DNA of 64,000 bases from Leclercia adecarboxylata (GCF_023639785.1 NZ_CP098325.1:4631433-4695432), one strand, 5' to 3'; shown: positions 36,421 to 52,520, numbered from the stretch's first letter. The notes: a model not told the origin generated them from the sequence alone. Translations and numbers: made by a program.

Positions 36421-38511
36421 CTACATTTTTACCTGCGTTTTATCCAGTTCCTTCCCGTCACTGTTCACGCTTTTCCCCTTCGCAATAAAGTAGTTAGTGT
36501 TATCAACGTTTCCCACCACCGCATCGTCATACTCCCCTGGCTTATTACGAATCGATACGTTGCCGGTAAAGGTTCCCTGGGTTGAGACATCCCCGTACGG
36601 GCTCGGACGGAAGATATAGTTAAAGCGCTGGTTATCCACCGCGATATTGTTCTCCACCACCAGCTTGCCGGGGTTAAAGTTATCGGTGAAGCCGTCCAGG
36701 TGATTGCCCGTGGCTTTACTGTTGCGGATCTGGTGCGCCACCGGCTGTCCTTCCCCGCCGAGCTTAAAGCCGTTACTGGTGTTATTGCTGGCCACGGAGT
36801 TCTCGATCACCACCACGCCGTTCGCGCCATCTTCAATCTTGTTGAACAGGTCAAAACCGTCGTCGATATTATCGTGGGCATAGCAACGCTCCAGCCGGTT
36901 ACCCTCCCCGACCCGCATCTTCACCGCAAAGCCATCGGCGTTAATCTTGCCGGGATCCGCATTGCCCCAGGATTCGGAATCCACGACCCGGTTATAGCTC
37001 GCCCATAGTGGCCGGCCGATCTTCTCCGGAGAGGAGATCTGGATCCCGGTGTCGTCATTGCGGTATGCCGTGACGCGCTCGATCAGGTTATGGCTACCCT
37101 GGACGCGAAGGCTTTTTTCCGTAACGTCGATACCCTTGATATGCCAGTAGCTGGCATCCAGGAGCAGGCCGCGGATCACTACTTTCCCGTCAGCCTCCAG
37201 CGTTTTGAGCTTGTCGCGGGTGCCGCTGGCAGAGAGAGGGATTTCGCTGCGGGGATAATCGCCGCTTTTCAGCACCAGTTTTCCGCCGGTAGCCAGCAGC
37301 GTGATGGCGGTGGCGAGATCCAGTGGCGCATCGGCTGTGCCTTTCGCTTCTGCTTTTCCGTCCGGAGCGGCATACAGATGTGCCGTATCTCTGTCCGCAA
37401 CGCGTTCGACGGTGAGCTGCTGATTCACTGGCGCACCATGAGAAGGAGTAAAAGTCACCGTGAAGGTGCTGGTCTGCTCAACGTGAGCTGGCAGGGTATA
37501 CATCTCGCCCGCCTTCACCGTTTTCTCATTCCCGATCACCACTTCATTTTGTCTGACGCTGAATACGCCGTTCTCGTTAGCGCGCGCCTGCAGCAGGTAA
37601 TCTGGCGAAGCGCTGACGTTGCCGGACGCCAGCTGCACCACGACCGGCAGCGGCTCTGCCTGCCACGGTTCCGAAGGCAGGGTATGGGCGCTGGTGGTGG
37701 TCAGCGAGGCATTAGTCACCGTAATTTTGGCATTGCGGGACGCAAAGAAGCCGACGTAATAATGGTCCTTGTTTTGCACCGAAATCAGGTCAGCACGCGG
37801 CACGCTCTTGCTGACCCAGGTGTCGCTGTCCAGCGGCGCCCATGCGGTAATAAACCCGTCGTCGGTTCGCTGGAGCTTGAGGCGAAACGCTGGCGTCTGG
37901 CTCAGATCCACCTCTTCCTTGTAACTCTGTTTTTTAATCGCGGCGCCGGCGTCACCCCACGGATGGCTGATCCCTTCCCGGGTGATGGCCTGCAGTTTCA
38001 CCCGCTGATGATCTTTCTTATCCTGGGTCATGATGGCATTCATCACCTGGTTCGACGCCGCCGGAAACTCTTCATAGCCGGTTTTCAGCGGCTCCTGACG
38101 CGGGTTGCCGAGGACATCGCGCACCAGCAGCCCGGCGCCTTCCTGCGCGGCGGGTTTTGCGCCATTCTCCGGTCCAAACTGGTCGACGCGGATCGTGGCC
38201 TGCAAAACGAAATTCTCACTCGTCGGTAACTCGGTATAGAAAAAGGTTAACCCGTCATGAGAGTTGGCTATTTTGCCGCCCCGACTTTCCAGGGTTATGG
38301 CTTTTGCCAGATCGGCGCTCTCCTGCGCGCTAAGCTTTTTCCCGTCGATGGTGACATCGTTGGTACCGATTTTTTCAGGCAGGACGTTAGAGGAAAAATT
38401 CAGATCCGTTGATTGCCCAAAGGCAATGGCTTTCCAGACATGAGGTTGTTCCGTTGCCATGGCGGAAAAGGCGCTACACATCATCAGGGCCAGAGGTATT
38501 GTAGACTTCAT
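36421..38511 (-). CDS. pelX: Exopolygalacturonate lyase, polysaccharide lyase family 9 (PelX-like)
   Basis: A 696-residue secreted lyase, close to the usual length of PelX-type PL9 enzymes, which release unsaturated digalacturonate from pectate ends in the periplasm. Residues 1-19 are a signal peptide ending in AMA. Residues about 80-280 look like a jelly-roll accessory domain. From about 377 a parallel beta-helix follows. D526 and D550, D551, D554 (NADGFAVK and NIDDGFD) keep the exact spacing of the calcium ligands D209, D233, D234, D237 of Dickeya Pel9A; K583 in NGFKLGG is the likely catalytic base. A KdgR-like operator lies 41 bp upstream. The gene sits between atpC and glmU, adjacent in E. 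coli, so it is accessory here. Confidence 0.85.
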   Translation of the reverse strand: MKSTIPLALMMCSAFSAMATEQPHVWKAIAFGQSTDLNFSSNVLPEKIGTNDVTIDGKKLSAQESADLAKAITLESRGGKIANSHDGLTFFYTELPTSENFVLQATIRVDQFGPENGAKPAAQEGAGLLVRDVLGNPRQEPLKTGYEEFPAASNQVMNAIMTQDKKDHQRVKLQAITREGISHPWGDAGAAIKKQSYKEEVDLSQTPAFRLKLQRTDDGFITAWAPLDSDTWVSKSVPRADLISVQNKDHYYVGFFASRNAKITVTNASLTTTSAHTLPSEPWQAEPLPVVVQLASGNVSASPDYLLQARANENGVFSVRQNEVVIGNEKTVKAGEMYTLPAHVEQTSTFTVTFTPSHGAPVNQQLTVERVADRDTAHLYAAPDGKAEAKGTADAPLDLATAITLLATGGKLVLKSGDYPRSEIPLSASGTRDKLKTLEADGKVVIRGLLLDASYWHIKGIDVTEKSLRVQGSHNLIERVTAYRNDDTGIQISSPEKIGRPLWASYNRVVDSESWGNADPGKINADGFAVKMRVGEGNRLERCYAHDNIDDGFDLFNKIEDGANGVVVIENSVASNNTSNGFKLGGEGQPVAHQIRNSKATGNHLDGFTDNFNPGKLVVENNIAVDNQRFNYIFRPSPYGDVSTQGTFTGNVSIRNKPGEYDDAVVGNVDNTNYFIAKGKSVNSDGKELDKTQVKM

Positions 38512-38551
38512 TTTATTCTCCTGAGTAATAATTGAGCGCCATTATCATCAG

Positions 38552-38570
38552 AATAAAACAGTGTTTCTTT
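38552..38570. promoter_or_regulatory. KdgR-type operator of pelX
   Basis: AATAAAACA-G-TGTTTCTTT is an imperfect palindrome that matches the KdgR consensus (AATGAAACA-N-TGTTTCATT) at most positions. It lies 41-59 bp upstream of the pelX start, just downstream of a possible -10 (AATTAT, about 38597). KdgR represses pectinolysis genes in soft-rot and enteric bacteria until ketodeoxygluconate accumulates. Confidence 0.65.
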
Positions 38571-38797
38571 TTCGCGCGTCACACATTTAGATAATTAAAA
38601 CAGCGTTTTGGTTATGCAAGGCTTTATTTCTGCACCGAAAAAATAGCTAACGTGTTGTGAGGGCTGGAGACTTCGCTAAAGGAGGCTATATTTCACAGGC
38701 AAACCCCTTTAATTTGCGGTAAAAAGAACCTTTATAACGCCCGAAGCAGGCGACATTGCGCGCTTTACCGCCACTCCATTTTATGGCGCAAAATATG

Positions 38798-38803
38798 TAG
38801 AAT
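38798..38803 (+). promoter_or_regulatory. Candidate glmU promoter -10
   Basis: TAGAAT preceded by TG (an extended -10, TATGTAGAAT), 52 bp upstream of glmU, without a good -35. Because pelX separates glmU from the atp operon, glmUS needs a promoter here. Confidence 0.4.
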
Positions 38804-38854
38804 TTTCAACGCCAAAGGGTTTTACTTTTCACTCAAATTACAGTCAGGACGTGT

Positions 38855-40222
38855 ATGTTGAACACTGCAATGAGCGTGGTCATTCTTGCCGCAGGCAAAG
38901 GCACCCGCATGTATTCCGATCTTCCTAAAGTGCTGCACACCCTGGCAGGGAAAGCGATGGTGCAGCATGTTATTGATGCAGCTAACGAACTTGGCGCCAG
39001 CCAGGTGCATCTGGTCTACGGTCACGGCGGCGATCTGCTGAAGCAGACGCTGCGCGACGACAACCTTAACTGGGTGCTGCAGGCAGAACAGCTGGGTACC
39101 GGCCACGCCATGCAGCAGGCTGCCCCGTACTTCTCTGATGACGAAGATATTCTGATGCTCTACGGCGACGTGCCGTTGATCTCCGTCGAGACGCTGACCC
39201 GACTGCGTGCCGCAAAACCGCAGGGCGGGATCGGTCTGCTGACCGTTAAGCTGGACGATCCAACCGGCTATGGACGAATCACCCGCGATAACGGCAAGGT
39301 GACGGGTATTGTCGAGCACAAAGATGCCACCGATGCGCAGCGTGAAATTCAGGAAATCAACACCGGCATTCTGATCGCCAACGGCGCAGACATGAAGCGC
39401 TGGTTATCGCAGCTGAACAACAACAATGCTCAGGGCGAATTCTACATCACCGATATTATTGCGATGGCGTATCAGGAAGGCCGCGAGATCGCTGCCGTGC
39501 ATCCGGCGCGCATCAGCGAGACGGACGGCGTGAATAACCGCCTCCAGCTTTCCCGTCTTGAGCGCATTTACCAGTCCGAACAGGCTGAAAAACTGCTGCT
39601 GGCTGGCGTTATGCTGCGCGATCCGGCGCGTTTCGATCTGCGTGGGGTGCTGAGCCACGGGCGTGACGTCGAAATCGATACTGACGTTATTCTGGAAGGC
39701 AACGTGACCCTGGGTCACCGCGTGAAGATCGGTGCCGGCTGCGTGATCAAAAACAGCGTGATTGGCGATGACTGCGAAATCAGCCCGTACAGCGTGGTGG
39801 AAGATGCGCATCTGTCCGCCGCCTGCACCATTGGGCCGTTTGCTCGTCTGCGTCCGGGCGCTGAACTGCTGGAAGGGGCGCACGTCGGCAACTTTGTCGA
39901 AATGAAAAAAGCGCGTCTGGGCAAAGGTTCCAAAGCCGGGCATCTGACCTATCTGGGTGATGCGGAGATCGGCGACAACGTCAATATTGGTGCGGGCACC
40001 ATTACCTGTAACTACGATGGCGCGAACAAGTTTAAGACCATCATCGGTGATGACGTGTTTGTTGGGTCGGACTCGCAGCTGGTGGCGCCAGTGACCATCG
40101 GCAAAGGGGTCACCATTGCCGCCGGGACCACCGTCACCCGCAATGTGGCGGACAACGAGCTGGTGATTAGCCGTGTGCCGCAGGTTCACAAGCAGGGCTG
40201 GAAACGCCCGGCGAAGAAGTGA
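38855..40222 (+). CDS. glmU: Bifunctional GlcNAc-1-P uridylyltransferase / GlcN-1-P acetyltransferase
   Basis: A 455-residue trimeric enzyme making UDP-GlcNAc, the precursor of peptidoglycan and LPS. The N-terminal pyrophosphorylase domain carries [15 protein letters not shown] (about residues 11-25). The C-terminal left-handed beta-helix of hexapeptide repeats carries the catalytic histidine in [12 protein letters not shown]. It is one residue shorter than E. coli at the C-terminus. glmS follows after 190 bp. Confidence 0.97.
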   Translation: MLNTAMSVVILAAGKGTRMYSDLPKVLHTLAGKAMVQHVIDAANELGASQVHLVYGHGGDLLKQTLRDDNLNWVLQAEQLGTGHAMQQAAPYFSDDEDILMLYGDVPLISVETLTRLRAAKPQGGIGLLTVKLDDPTGYGRITRDNGKVTGIVEHKDATDAQREIQEINTGILIANGADMKRWLSQLNNNNAQGEFYITDIIAMAYQEGREIAAVHPARISETDGVNNRLQLSRLERIYQSEQAEKLLLAGVMLRDPARFDLRGVLSHGRDVEIDTDVILEGNVTLGHRVKIGAGCVIKNSVIGDDCEISPYSVVEDAHLSAACTIGPFARLRPGAELLEGAHVGNFVEMKKARLGKGSKAGHLTYLGDAEIGDNVNIGAGTITCNYDGANKFKTIIGDDVFVGSDSQLVAPVTIGKGVTIAAGTTVTRNVADNELVISRVPQVHKQGWKRPAKK

Positions 40223-40228
40223 TTTTTT

Positions 40229-40266
40229 TGTCGGCCTGATAAGGCGTAACCGCCATCAGGCCGACA
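40229..40266. repeat. Inverted repeat (REP-like) between glmU and glmS
   Basis: TGTCGGCCTGAT and ATCAGGCCGACA form a 12-bp stem around AAGGCGTAACCGCC. It lies just after the glmU stop. In E. coli this intercistronic region is cut by RNase E to give a monocistronic glmS message controlled by the small RNA GlmZ. Confidence 0.7.
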
Positions 40267-40412
40267 GGGTTGAGGGGATAACATAATCCCCCGCCCGAAG
40301 GCAGTAACTAAAAATATAACCCCACTCTCTACAAGGCTCGGGGCGCCCGTAAAACGGGCAAAACAGGTCAGCGACAACGCATGGCATAATGCCAAAATCA
40401 GGAAATCTAACT

Positions 40413-42242
40413 ATGTGTGGAATTGTTGGCGCAGTCGCGCAGCGTGATATTGCTGAAATCCTTCTCGAAGGGTTACGTCGTCTGGAATACCGTGGTTATG
40501 ACTCTGCCGGTCTGGCAGTGGTTGATGCAGAGGGGAATATGACCCGTCTGCGTCGCCTCGGTAAAGTAAACATGCTGGCGCAGGCCGCGGAAGAGAATCC
40601 GCTGCACGGTGGCACGGGCATTGCCCATACCCGCTGGGCGACCCACGGTGAACCTTCGGAAGGCAACGCGCACCCGCACGTCTCTGAACACATTGTGGTG
40701 GTGCATAACGGCATCATCGAAAACCACGAGCCGCTACGCGAAGCGCTTACCGCCCGTGGTTACACCTTCGTATCTGAAACCGATACCGAAGTGATCGCCC
40801 ATCTGGTTCACTGGGAGCTGGAGCAGGGCGGTACGCTGCGTGAAGCCGTACTGCGCGCTATCCCACAATTGCGTGGCGCCTACGGCACCGTGATCATGGA
40901 CAGCCGCGACCCGTCCACCCTGCTGGCTGCCCGCTCAGGCAGCCCGATGGTGATTGGTCTGGGAATGGGGGAGAACTTTATCGCTTCCGATCAGCTGGCA
41001 CTGTTGCCGGTGACCCGTCGCTTTATCTTCATGGAAGAGGGCGATATTGCGGAAGTGACCCGTCGTGACGTAAAAATCTTTGATAAATCGGGCGCGCCGG
41101 TAAAACGTCAGGATATCGAATCCACCCTGCAGTACGACGCGGGCGATAAAGGCGCTTACCGTCACTACATGCAGAAAGAGATTTACGAGCAGCCGAACGC
41201 CATCAAAAACACGCTGACCGGGCGCATCAGCCACGGCGCAGTGGATCTGAGCGAGCTGGGTGCGAACGCCAACGACATGCTGGCAAACGTTGAGCACATT
41301 CAGATTGTTGCCTGCGGCACCTCCTATAACTCCGGTATGGTGTCCCGCTACTGGTTTGAAGCCCTGGCGGGCGTGCCGTGCGATGTGGAGATCGCCTCCG
41401 AGTTCCGCTATCGCAAATCGGCCGTGCGTCGTAACAGCCTGATGATCACCCTGTCCCAGTCCGGCGAAACTGCCGATACCCTGGCGGCGCTGCGTCTGTC
41501 TAAAGAGCTGGGCTATCTGGGTTCGCTGGCCATCTGTAACGTGCCGGGCTCCTCGCTGGTGCGTGAGTCCGATCTGGCGCTGATGACCAAAGCCGGCACC
41601 GAAATCGGCGTGGCCTCCACCAAAGCCTTCACCACCCAGCTGACGGTACTGCTGATGCTGGTGGCAAAACTGGCCCGCCTGAAAGGCCAGGATGCGGCGA
41701 TTGAGCAGGATATCGTGCATGGTCTGCAGGCATTGCCAAGCCGTATTGAGCAGATGCTCTCTCAGGACAAGCGCATTGAAGCCCTGGCGGAAGATTTCTC
41801 CGACAAGCATCATGCTCTGTTCCTTGGCCGTGGCGATCAGTATCCCATTGCGCTGGAAGGCGCACTGAAGCTCAAAGAGATCTCTTATATCCATGCAGAA
41901 GCCTACGCGGCAGGCGAGCTGAAACACGGCCCGCTGGCGCTGATCGACGCGGATATGCCGGTTATCGTGGTGGCACCCAATAACGAACTGTTGGAAAAAC
42001 TGAAATCCAATATCGAAGAAGTGCGTGCCCGTGGCGGCGTGCTGTATGTCTTTGCCGATCAGGATGCCGGTTTCACCAGCAGCGACAACATGCACATCAT
42101 TGAGATGCCGCATGTGGAAGAGGTGATTGCGCCAATCTTCTATACCGTTCCGCTGCAGCTGCTGTCTTACCATGTGGCGCTGATCAAAGGCACCGACGTG
42201 GACCAGCCGCGTAACCTGGCGAAGTCTGTGACCGTAGAGTAA
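40413..42242 (+). CDS. glmS: Glutamine-fructose-6-phosphate aminotransferase (isomerizing)
   Basis: A 609-residue enzyme that makes glucosamine-6-phosphate, the committed step to amino sugars. The N-terminal glutaminase domain begins [12 protein letters not shown], so Cys becomes the N-terminal nucleophile after methionine removal. Two SIS sugar-isomerase domains follow, and the protein ends with the conserved KSVTVE. The start at 40413 leaves C2 in place; the eight-codon longer frame would destroy it. GlmY/GlmZ control is known in E. coli, but I did not locate those RNAs here. Confidence 0.97.
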   Translation: MCGIVGAVAQRDIAEILLEGLRRLEYRGYDSAGLAVVDAEGNMTRLRRLGKVNMLAQAAEENPLHGGTGIAHTRWATHGEPSEGNAHPHVSEHIVVVHNGIIENHEPLREALTARGYTFVSETDTEVIAHLVHWELEQGGTLREAVLRAIPQLRGAYGTVIMDSRDPSTLLAARSGSPMVIGLGMGENFIASDQLALLPVTRRFIFMEEGDIAEVTRRDVKIFDKSGAPVKRQDIESTLQYDAGDKGAYRHYMQKEIYEQPNAIKNTLTGRISHGAVDLSELGANANDMLANVEHIQIVACGTSYNSGMVSRYWFEALAGVPCDVEIASEFRYRKSAVRRNSLMITLSQSGETADTLAALRLSKELGYLGSLAICNVPGSSLVRESDLALMTKAGTEIGVASTKAFTTQLTVLLMLVAKLARLKGQDAAIEQDIVHGLQALPSRIEQMLSQDKRIEALAEDFSDKHHALFLGRGDQYPIALEGALKLKEISYIHAEAYAAGELKHGPLALIDADMPVIVVAPNNELLEKLKSNIEEVRARGGVLYVFADQDAGFTSSDNMHIIEMPHVEEVIAPIFYTVPLQLLSYHVALIKGTDVDQPRNLAKSVTVE

Positions 42243-42251
42243 TCCCTTCAG

Positions 42252-42278
42252 GCTCCACCTCCGGGTGGAGCTTTTTCT
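42252..42278 (+). terminator. glmS terminator
   Basis: A GCTCCACC/GGTGGAGC stem with a TCCG loop (42252-42271) followed by TTTTTCTT, 9 bp after the glmS stop. Confidence 0.92.
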
Positions 42279-42458
42279 TATCCTTTCTGCGCACTTTTTC
42301 GCCTGCTTTTTTCTGCTTCCTTCTATGACAATCTGTCATCTTCAGCTATTTTTTTCAGTGTCACAGAAAGAAAATTTATCTGAAATCAATCTGTCACATT
42401 CTTGTTTAACCTGTTGATAATAATGCATTATTTTGCTGGTTTTTCTGCGCGATTTTCG

Positions 42459-42498
42459 TTGTCATAAAACTGTCATAATTCGTACATTTATCTGTCAC
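42459..42498 (+). promoter_or_regulatory. Tandem pho boxes of pstS
   Basis: Two direct 18-bp units, TTGTCATAAAACTGTCAT (42459-42476) and CGTACATTTATCTGTCAC (42481-42498), spaced 22 bp, match the PhoB-binding consensus. They are followed by TTTGTCCTATTTTGCTCATC, very like the E. coli pstS promoter, so phosphate starvation should activate the operon through PhoBR. Confidence 0.88.
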
Positions 42499-42532
42499 CT
42501 CTTTGTCCTATTTTGCTCATCGTAGCCACTAA

Positions 42533-43606
<1,074 letters not shown>

Positions 43607-43621
43607 CAGGATATTTTTGAC

Positions 43622-43705
43622 GAAGATGGCGGGTGGCGCTAACGCTAACCCGCCCTACGGTTCAGACTGTAGGCCCGGTAAGCGCCAGCGCCACCGGGCA
43701 TATTC
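43622..43705. repeat. BIME between pstS and pstC
   Basis: Paired inverted REP-like units (GGCGGGTGGCGCTAACGC... and GTAGGCCCGGTAAGCGCCAG...CCACCGGGC). They probably stabilise the abundant pstS message relative to the downstream genes. Confidence 0.75.
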
Positions 43706-43731
43706 GTAAGACGTCTCAAACAGAAGAGTAA

Positions 43732-45584
<1,853 letters not shown>

Positions 45585-45619
45585 TTATTGACGGCGTGGC
45601 ACTCTGCGGCGCCGGATGA

Positions 45620-46405
<786 letters not shown>

Positions 46406-46419
46406 TTCAGGAGTGCGCT

Positions 46420-47145
46420 ATGGATAATCTCAATCTTAATAAACACATTTCCGGCCAGTTTAACGCCGAGCTGGAAAGTATCCGCACCCAGGTGATGACC
46501 ATGGGCGGTATGGTAGAGCAGCAGCTCTCTGACGCGATCACCGCGATGCACAACCAGGACAGCGAGCTGGCGAAGCGCGTGGTGGAAGGCGACAAAAACG
46601 TCAACATGATGGAAGTCGCTATCGATGAGGCCTGCGTGCGCATCATCGCCAAGCGTCAGCCAACGGCGAGCGACCTGCGTCTGGTTATGGCGATCATCAA
46701 AACCATTGCTGAGCTGGAGCGTATTGGTGACGTGGCGGATAAGATCTGCCGCACTGCGCTTGAGAAGTTCTCCCAGCAGCACCAGCCGCTGCTGGTGAGC
46801 CTGGAGTCGCTGGGGCGCCACACCGTGCAGATGCTGCATGACGTGCTGGATGCCTTTGCGCGTATGGATCTGGATGAAGCGGTGCGTATTTACCGGGAAG
46901 ACAAGAAAGTCGACCAGGAATATGAAGGCATTGTGCGTCAGCTGATGACCTACATGATGGAAGACACGCGAACCATCCCAAGCGTCCTTACCGCCCTGTT
47001 CTGCGCCCGTTCAATCGAGCGTATCGGTGACCGTTGCCAGAACATTTGCGAATACATTTTCTACTTCGTTAAGGGGCAGGATTTCCGTCACGTCGGCGGG
47101 GATGAACTGGATAAGATGCTCGCGGGTAAAGATCCGAAAGAGTAA
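46420..47145 (+). CDS. phoU: Phosphate signalling regulator PhoU
   Basis: A 241-residue protein of two three-helix bundles that binds metal ions and couples PstSCAB to PhoR, keeping the Pho regulon off in high phosphate. The repeated E/D-rich helices, for example [12 protein letters not shown] and [12 protein letters not shown], are the metal-binding PhoU motifs. It is last in the pst operon and followed by a stem-loop. Confidence 0.97.
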   Translation: MDNLNLNKHISGQFNAELESIRTQVMTMGGMVEQQLSDAITAMHNQDSELAKRVVEGDKNVNMMEVAIDEACVRIIAKRQPTASDLRLVMAIIKTIAELERIGDVADKICRTALEKFSQQHQPLLVSLESLGRHTVQMLHDVLDAFARMDLDEAVRIYREDKKVDQEYEGIVRQLMTYMMEDTRTIPSVLTALFCARSIERIGDRCQNICEYIFYFVKGQDFRHVGGDELDKMLAGKDPKE

Positions 47146-47153
47146 TACCTCTC

Positions 47154-47178
47154 ATAACGCCAGCTAAGCTGGCGTTAT
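47154..47178 (+). terminator. Terminator after phoU
   Basis: A perfect 11-bp inverted repeat ATAACGCCAGC/GCTGGCGTTAT with a TAA loop, 8 bp after the phoU stop, followed by ATTTAAAT. The T-run is weak, so termination may be partial. Confidence 0.7.
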
Positions 47179-47360
47179 ATTTAAATATCAAAATATTCCT
47201 CCTGAGAATAATTCTTTTCTCGCCTGCTTAATTACATTGCCGTCAGTCACATTTCAAAATTTTTCCTGTTGTTTTATTTTCTTATCTACCCTAAAACATC
47301 CCGATATTAACGTGAGCCCTGGAAGCAGGCCGTGCGCTAATAACGATATTAAGCAAAAAT

Positions 47361-47387
47361 GGATTGTTACCGCTATTTCGCGGGCAA

Positions 47388-47391
<4 letters not shown>
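47361..47391 (+). promoter_or_regulatory. BglG/LicT-type ribonucleic antiterminator (RAT)
   Basis: The 31-nt sequence GGATTGTTA-CCGC-TATTTC-GCGG-GCAAAACC closely matches the RAT bound by BglG-family antiterminators. The internal stem is CCGC/GCGG here and CTGC/GCAG in E. coli bgl, a compensatory change that keeps pairing. It ends within the terminator described next, so the two folds exclude each other. Confidence 0.85.
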
Positions 47392-49011
<1,620 letters not shown>

Positions 49012-49024
49012 TCGGAATGCATAA

Positions 49025-50206
<1,182 letters not shown>

Positions 50207-50234
50207 GGTAAATCAGCATCAAGGATGAGAAGAG

Positions 50235-50261
50235 AGCCGTAAAGCGACATGCTTTACGGCT
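50235..50261. terminator. Stem-loop between yieL and yieH
   Basis: AGCCGTAAAGC/GCTTTACGGCT, an 11-bp stem with a 5-nt loop between convergent yieL and yieH. It has no long T-run on either strand, so termination is likely but not certain. Confidence 0.55.
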
Positions 50262-50269
50262 GGTCAGGC

Positions 50270-50935
50270 TTAGCGGGTAATATTCCAGCCGCGCGCTTTC
50301 CACAGTGCCGGCAGCTGTGCCAGCTCGGTGAAGACCGTGACCTTCGGATGGTCGAGCGGCGGGTTGTGCGGATCGGCACAGAAATAGAATACCTCCATGC
50401 CCGCGGCGATCCCCGCCTGCGCGCCTGCGCTGGAGTCATCCACCAGGATGCAGTTTTCCACGTTGACGTTCATCGCTTTAGCCGCATGGAACATCATTGC
50501 CGGATCGGGCTTCCAGCGCTGGATATCGTAGCCGCTGAACAGTTTTTCCGGGAAATGGTGCAGCATCTGCAGCTTGCCAAGGGAGTGCTGCATTTTGCTG
50601 ACCGGGCCGTTAGAGACCACGCACATCGGCACCGTCATCGCATCCAGCAGGGTGTTGGCACCTGCGATGACCTCCAGTTCGGCGTCGAAAAGGCGTGCGA
50701 CCTCGGCGCGGTAAACAGGCTCAAGATCCGCTTTCGCCAGGCTAACACCGTGTTCAGCGTTGATGATGTCGATGATTTCGTAGAGCTTCACGCCCTTAAA
50801 GCGTTTGAACGTCTCTTCGAGATCGAGCGTGATACCAAATTCCTGGAACATGGTGACATACGCCCGGGAACAGATGACCTCACTGTCGACCAGCGTACCG
50901 TCGCAGTCGAAAAATACCGCTTCAATCTGAGACAT
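50270..50935 (-). CDS. yieH: HAD-family sugar-phosphate phosphatase YieH
   Basis: A 221-residue haloacid-dehalogenase phosphatase; E. coli YieH dephosphorylates 6-phosphogluconate and, less well, purine phosphates. The catalytic motif DCDGTLVDSE starts at D10, motif II is SNGP near residue 108, and motif IV VDDSSAGAQAG is near 167. The start at 50935 (MSQIEAVFFDCDG) matches E. coli; the seven-codon extension is unlikely. It is divergent from adeP. In E. coli yieK, cbrC and cbrB lie between yieL and yieH, but none is here. Confidence 0.92.
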   Translation of the reverse strand: MSQIEAVFFDCDGTLVDSEVICSRAYVTMFQEFGITLDLEETFKRFKGVKLYEIIDIINAEHGVSLAKADLEPVYRAEVARLFDAELEVIAGANTLLDAMTVPMCVVSNGPVSKMQHSLGKLQMLHHFPEKLFSGYDIQRWKPDPAMMFHAAKAMNVNVENCILVDDSSAGAQAGIAAGMEVFYFCADPHNPPLDHPKVTVFTELAQLPALWKARGWNITR

Positions 50936-50987
50936 GCATTTCCCTTTTTTTAACAAGTTTAACGTTTACGTACGACATTACGTTGAG

Positions 50988-51003
50988 ACGCAATCGTTGC
51001 CGT
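50988..51003. promoter_or_regulatory. Candidate PurR box upstream of adeP
   Basis: ACGCAATCGTTGCCGT matches 13 of 16 positions of the PurR consensus ACGCAAACGTTTGCGT. It lies about 100 bp upstream of the adenine permease start, where purine repression would make sense. Confidence 0.55.
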
Positions 51004-51104
51004 ATAAGCAAATTCAATGAAAAAAAGTGCCTCCCAACCGCCCTTATTGTCGCATTTTGGTATAGGATAGCGACGGATTTTCCCTCCTTGTTCGGAAATA
51101 GATG

Positions 51105-52439
51105 ATGAGTCAACAACACACTACCCAGTCTTCTGGCGCGGGTTTGCTTGAGCGCGTGTTTAAACTGCGCGAACACGGCACAACGGCACGCACCGAAGTG
51201 ATCGCCGGTTTCACTACCTTCCTGACGATGGTCTATATCGTTTTCGTGAACCCACAAATTCTGGGCGTTGCTGGCATGGATACCAGCGCCGTCTTCGTTA
51301 CGACCTGTCTTATCGCCGCGTTCGGCAGCATCCTGATGGGGCTGTTCGCTAACCTGCCGGTTGCTCTGGCACCGGCGATGGGCCTGAACGCCTTCTTCGC
51401 CTTCGTCGTGGTTCAGGCGATGGGCCTGCCGTGGCAGGTGGGCATGGGCGCCATCTTCTGGGGCGCCGTTGGTCTGCTGATCCTGACCATTTTCCGCGTG
51501 CGTTACTGGATGATTGCCAATATCCCGGTCAGCCTGCGCGTGGGCATCACCAGCGGTATCGGCCTGTTCATTGGCATGATGGGGCTGAAAAACGCCGGTG
51601 TGATCGTGGCGAACCCGGAAACGCTGGTCAGCATTGGTAAACTGACCTCCCACAGCGTGCTGCTGGGCGTGCTGGGCTTCTTTATCATCGCTATTCTGGC
51701 CTCGCGCAATATCCACGCGGCGGTGCTGGTGTCGATCATCGTCACCACCCTGCTGGGCTGGATGCTGGGCGACGTGCATTACAACGGCATCGTCTCCGCG
51801 CCGCCGAGCGTCTCCACGGTGATTGGCCATGTTGATCTGGCGGGCTCGCTGAACCTGGGCCTGGCAGGGGTGATCTTCTCCTTCATGCTGGTGAACCTGT
51901 TTGACTCCTCCGGTACGCTGATTGGCGTGACCGACAAAGCCGGTCTGGCGGATGAAAAAGGCAAATTCCCGCGCATGAAGCAGGCGCTGTTTGTGGACAG
52001 TATCTCCTCCGTGACCGGCTCCTTTATCGGTACCTCCTCCGTGACTGCCTACATCGAATCCTCTTCCGGGGTTTCTGTTGGTGGCCGTACCGGTCTGACT
52101 GCGGTGGTTGTTGGCCTGCTGTTCCTGCTGGTGATCTTCCTCTCTCCGCTGGCCGGTATGGTGCCGCCGTATGCTGCCGCTGGTGCGCTGATCTACGTGG
52201 GTGTGTTGATGACCTCCAGCCTGGCGCGCGTGAAGTGGGATGACCTGACCGAAGCGGTTCCGGCGTTTATTACCGCGGTGATGATGCCGTTCAGCTTCTC
52301 TATTACCGAAGGGATTGCGCTGGGCTTTATCTCTTACTGTGTGATGAAGGCGGGTACCGGACGCTGGCGTGAAATCAGCCCGTGCGTCATGGTTGTTGCC
52401 CTGCTGTTCGTGCTGAAGATTGCGTTTATCGACGCCTAA
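51105..52439 (+). CDS. adeP: High-affinity adenine permease AdeP
   Basis: A 444-residue inner-membrane purine:H+ symporter of the AzgA/NCS2-like family, with about 13-14 membrane segments. The conserved NPQILGVAGMD, GMGLNAFFAF-like (AMGLNAFFAFVV), FDSSGTLIGV and GTSSVTAYIESSSG segments mark the family; the sequence is nearly identical to E. coli YieG/AdeP. Two ATGs in tandem (51102, 51105) are possible starts; I prefer the second, which corresponds to E. coli MSHQH. A PurR-like box lies upstream. Confidence 0.94.
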   Translation: MSQQHTTQSSGAGLLERVFKLREHGTTARTEVIAGFTTFLTMVYIVFVNPQILGVAGMDTSAVFVTTCLIAAFGSILMGLFANLPVALAPAMGLNAFFAFVVVQAMGLPWQVGMGAIFWGAVGLLILTIFRVRYWMIANIPVSLRVGITSGIGLFIGMMGLKNAGVIVANPETLVSIGKLTSHSVLLGVLGFFIIAILASRNIHAAVLVSIIVTTLLGWMLGDVHYNGIVSAPPSVSTVIGHVDLAGSLNLGLAGVIFSFMLVNLFDSSGTLIGVTDKAGLADEKGKFPRMKQALFVDSISSVTGSFIGTSSVTAYIESSSGVSVGGRTGLTAVVVGLLFLLVIFLSPLAGMVPPYAAAGALIYVGVLMTSSLARVKWDDLTEAVPAFITAVMMPFSFSITEGIALGFISYCVMKAGTGRWREISPCVMVVALLFVLKIAFIDA

Positions 52440-52447
52440 GAAACAGC

Positions 52448-52473
52448 AAGCCCTTTTCTAAGAAAAGGGCTTT
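52448..52473 (+). terminator. adeP terminator
   Basis: AAGCCCTTTTCT/AGAAAAGGGCTT, a 12-bp perfect inverted repeat 8 bp after the adeP stop, ending in TTTAG. Confidence 0.85.
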
Positions 52474-52481
52474 AGTGTTTG

Positions 52482-52520
52482 CACCCTCTCCCCGTGGGAG
52501 AGGGCCGGGGTGAGGGCACC
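52482..52520. repeat. CCCTCTCCC-type intergenic repeat
   Basis: CACCCTCTCCCCGTGGGAGA followed by GGGCCGGGGTGAGGGCA contains the nested inverted repeats (CCCTCTCCC/GGGAGAGGG and CCCTC/GAGGG) of a short palindromic element common in enterobacterial intergenic regions. Confidence 0.6.

Noticed and set aside
40935..42173. 412-codon minus-strand frame opposite glmS
   Set aside because: Antisense shadow of glmS; low-complexity, His/Gln-rich translation typical of such frames.
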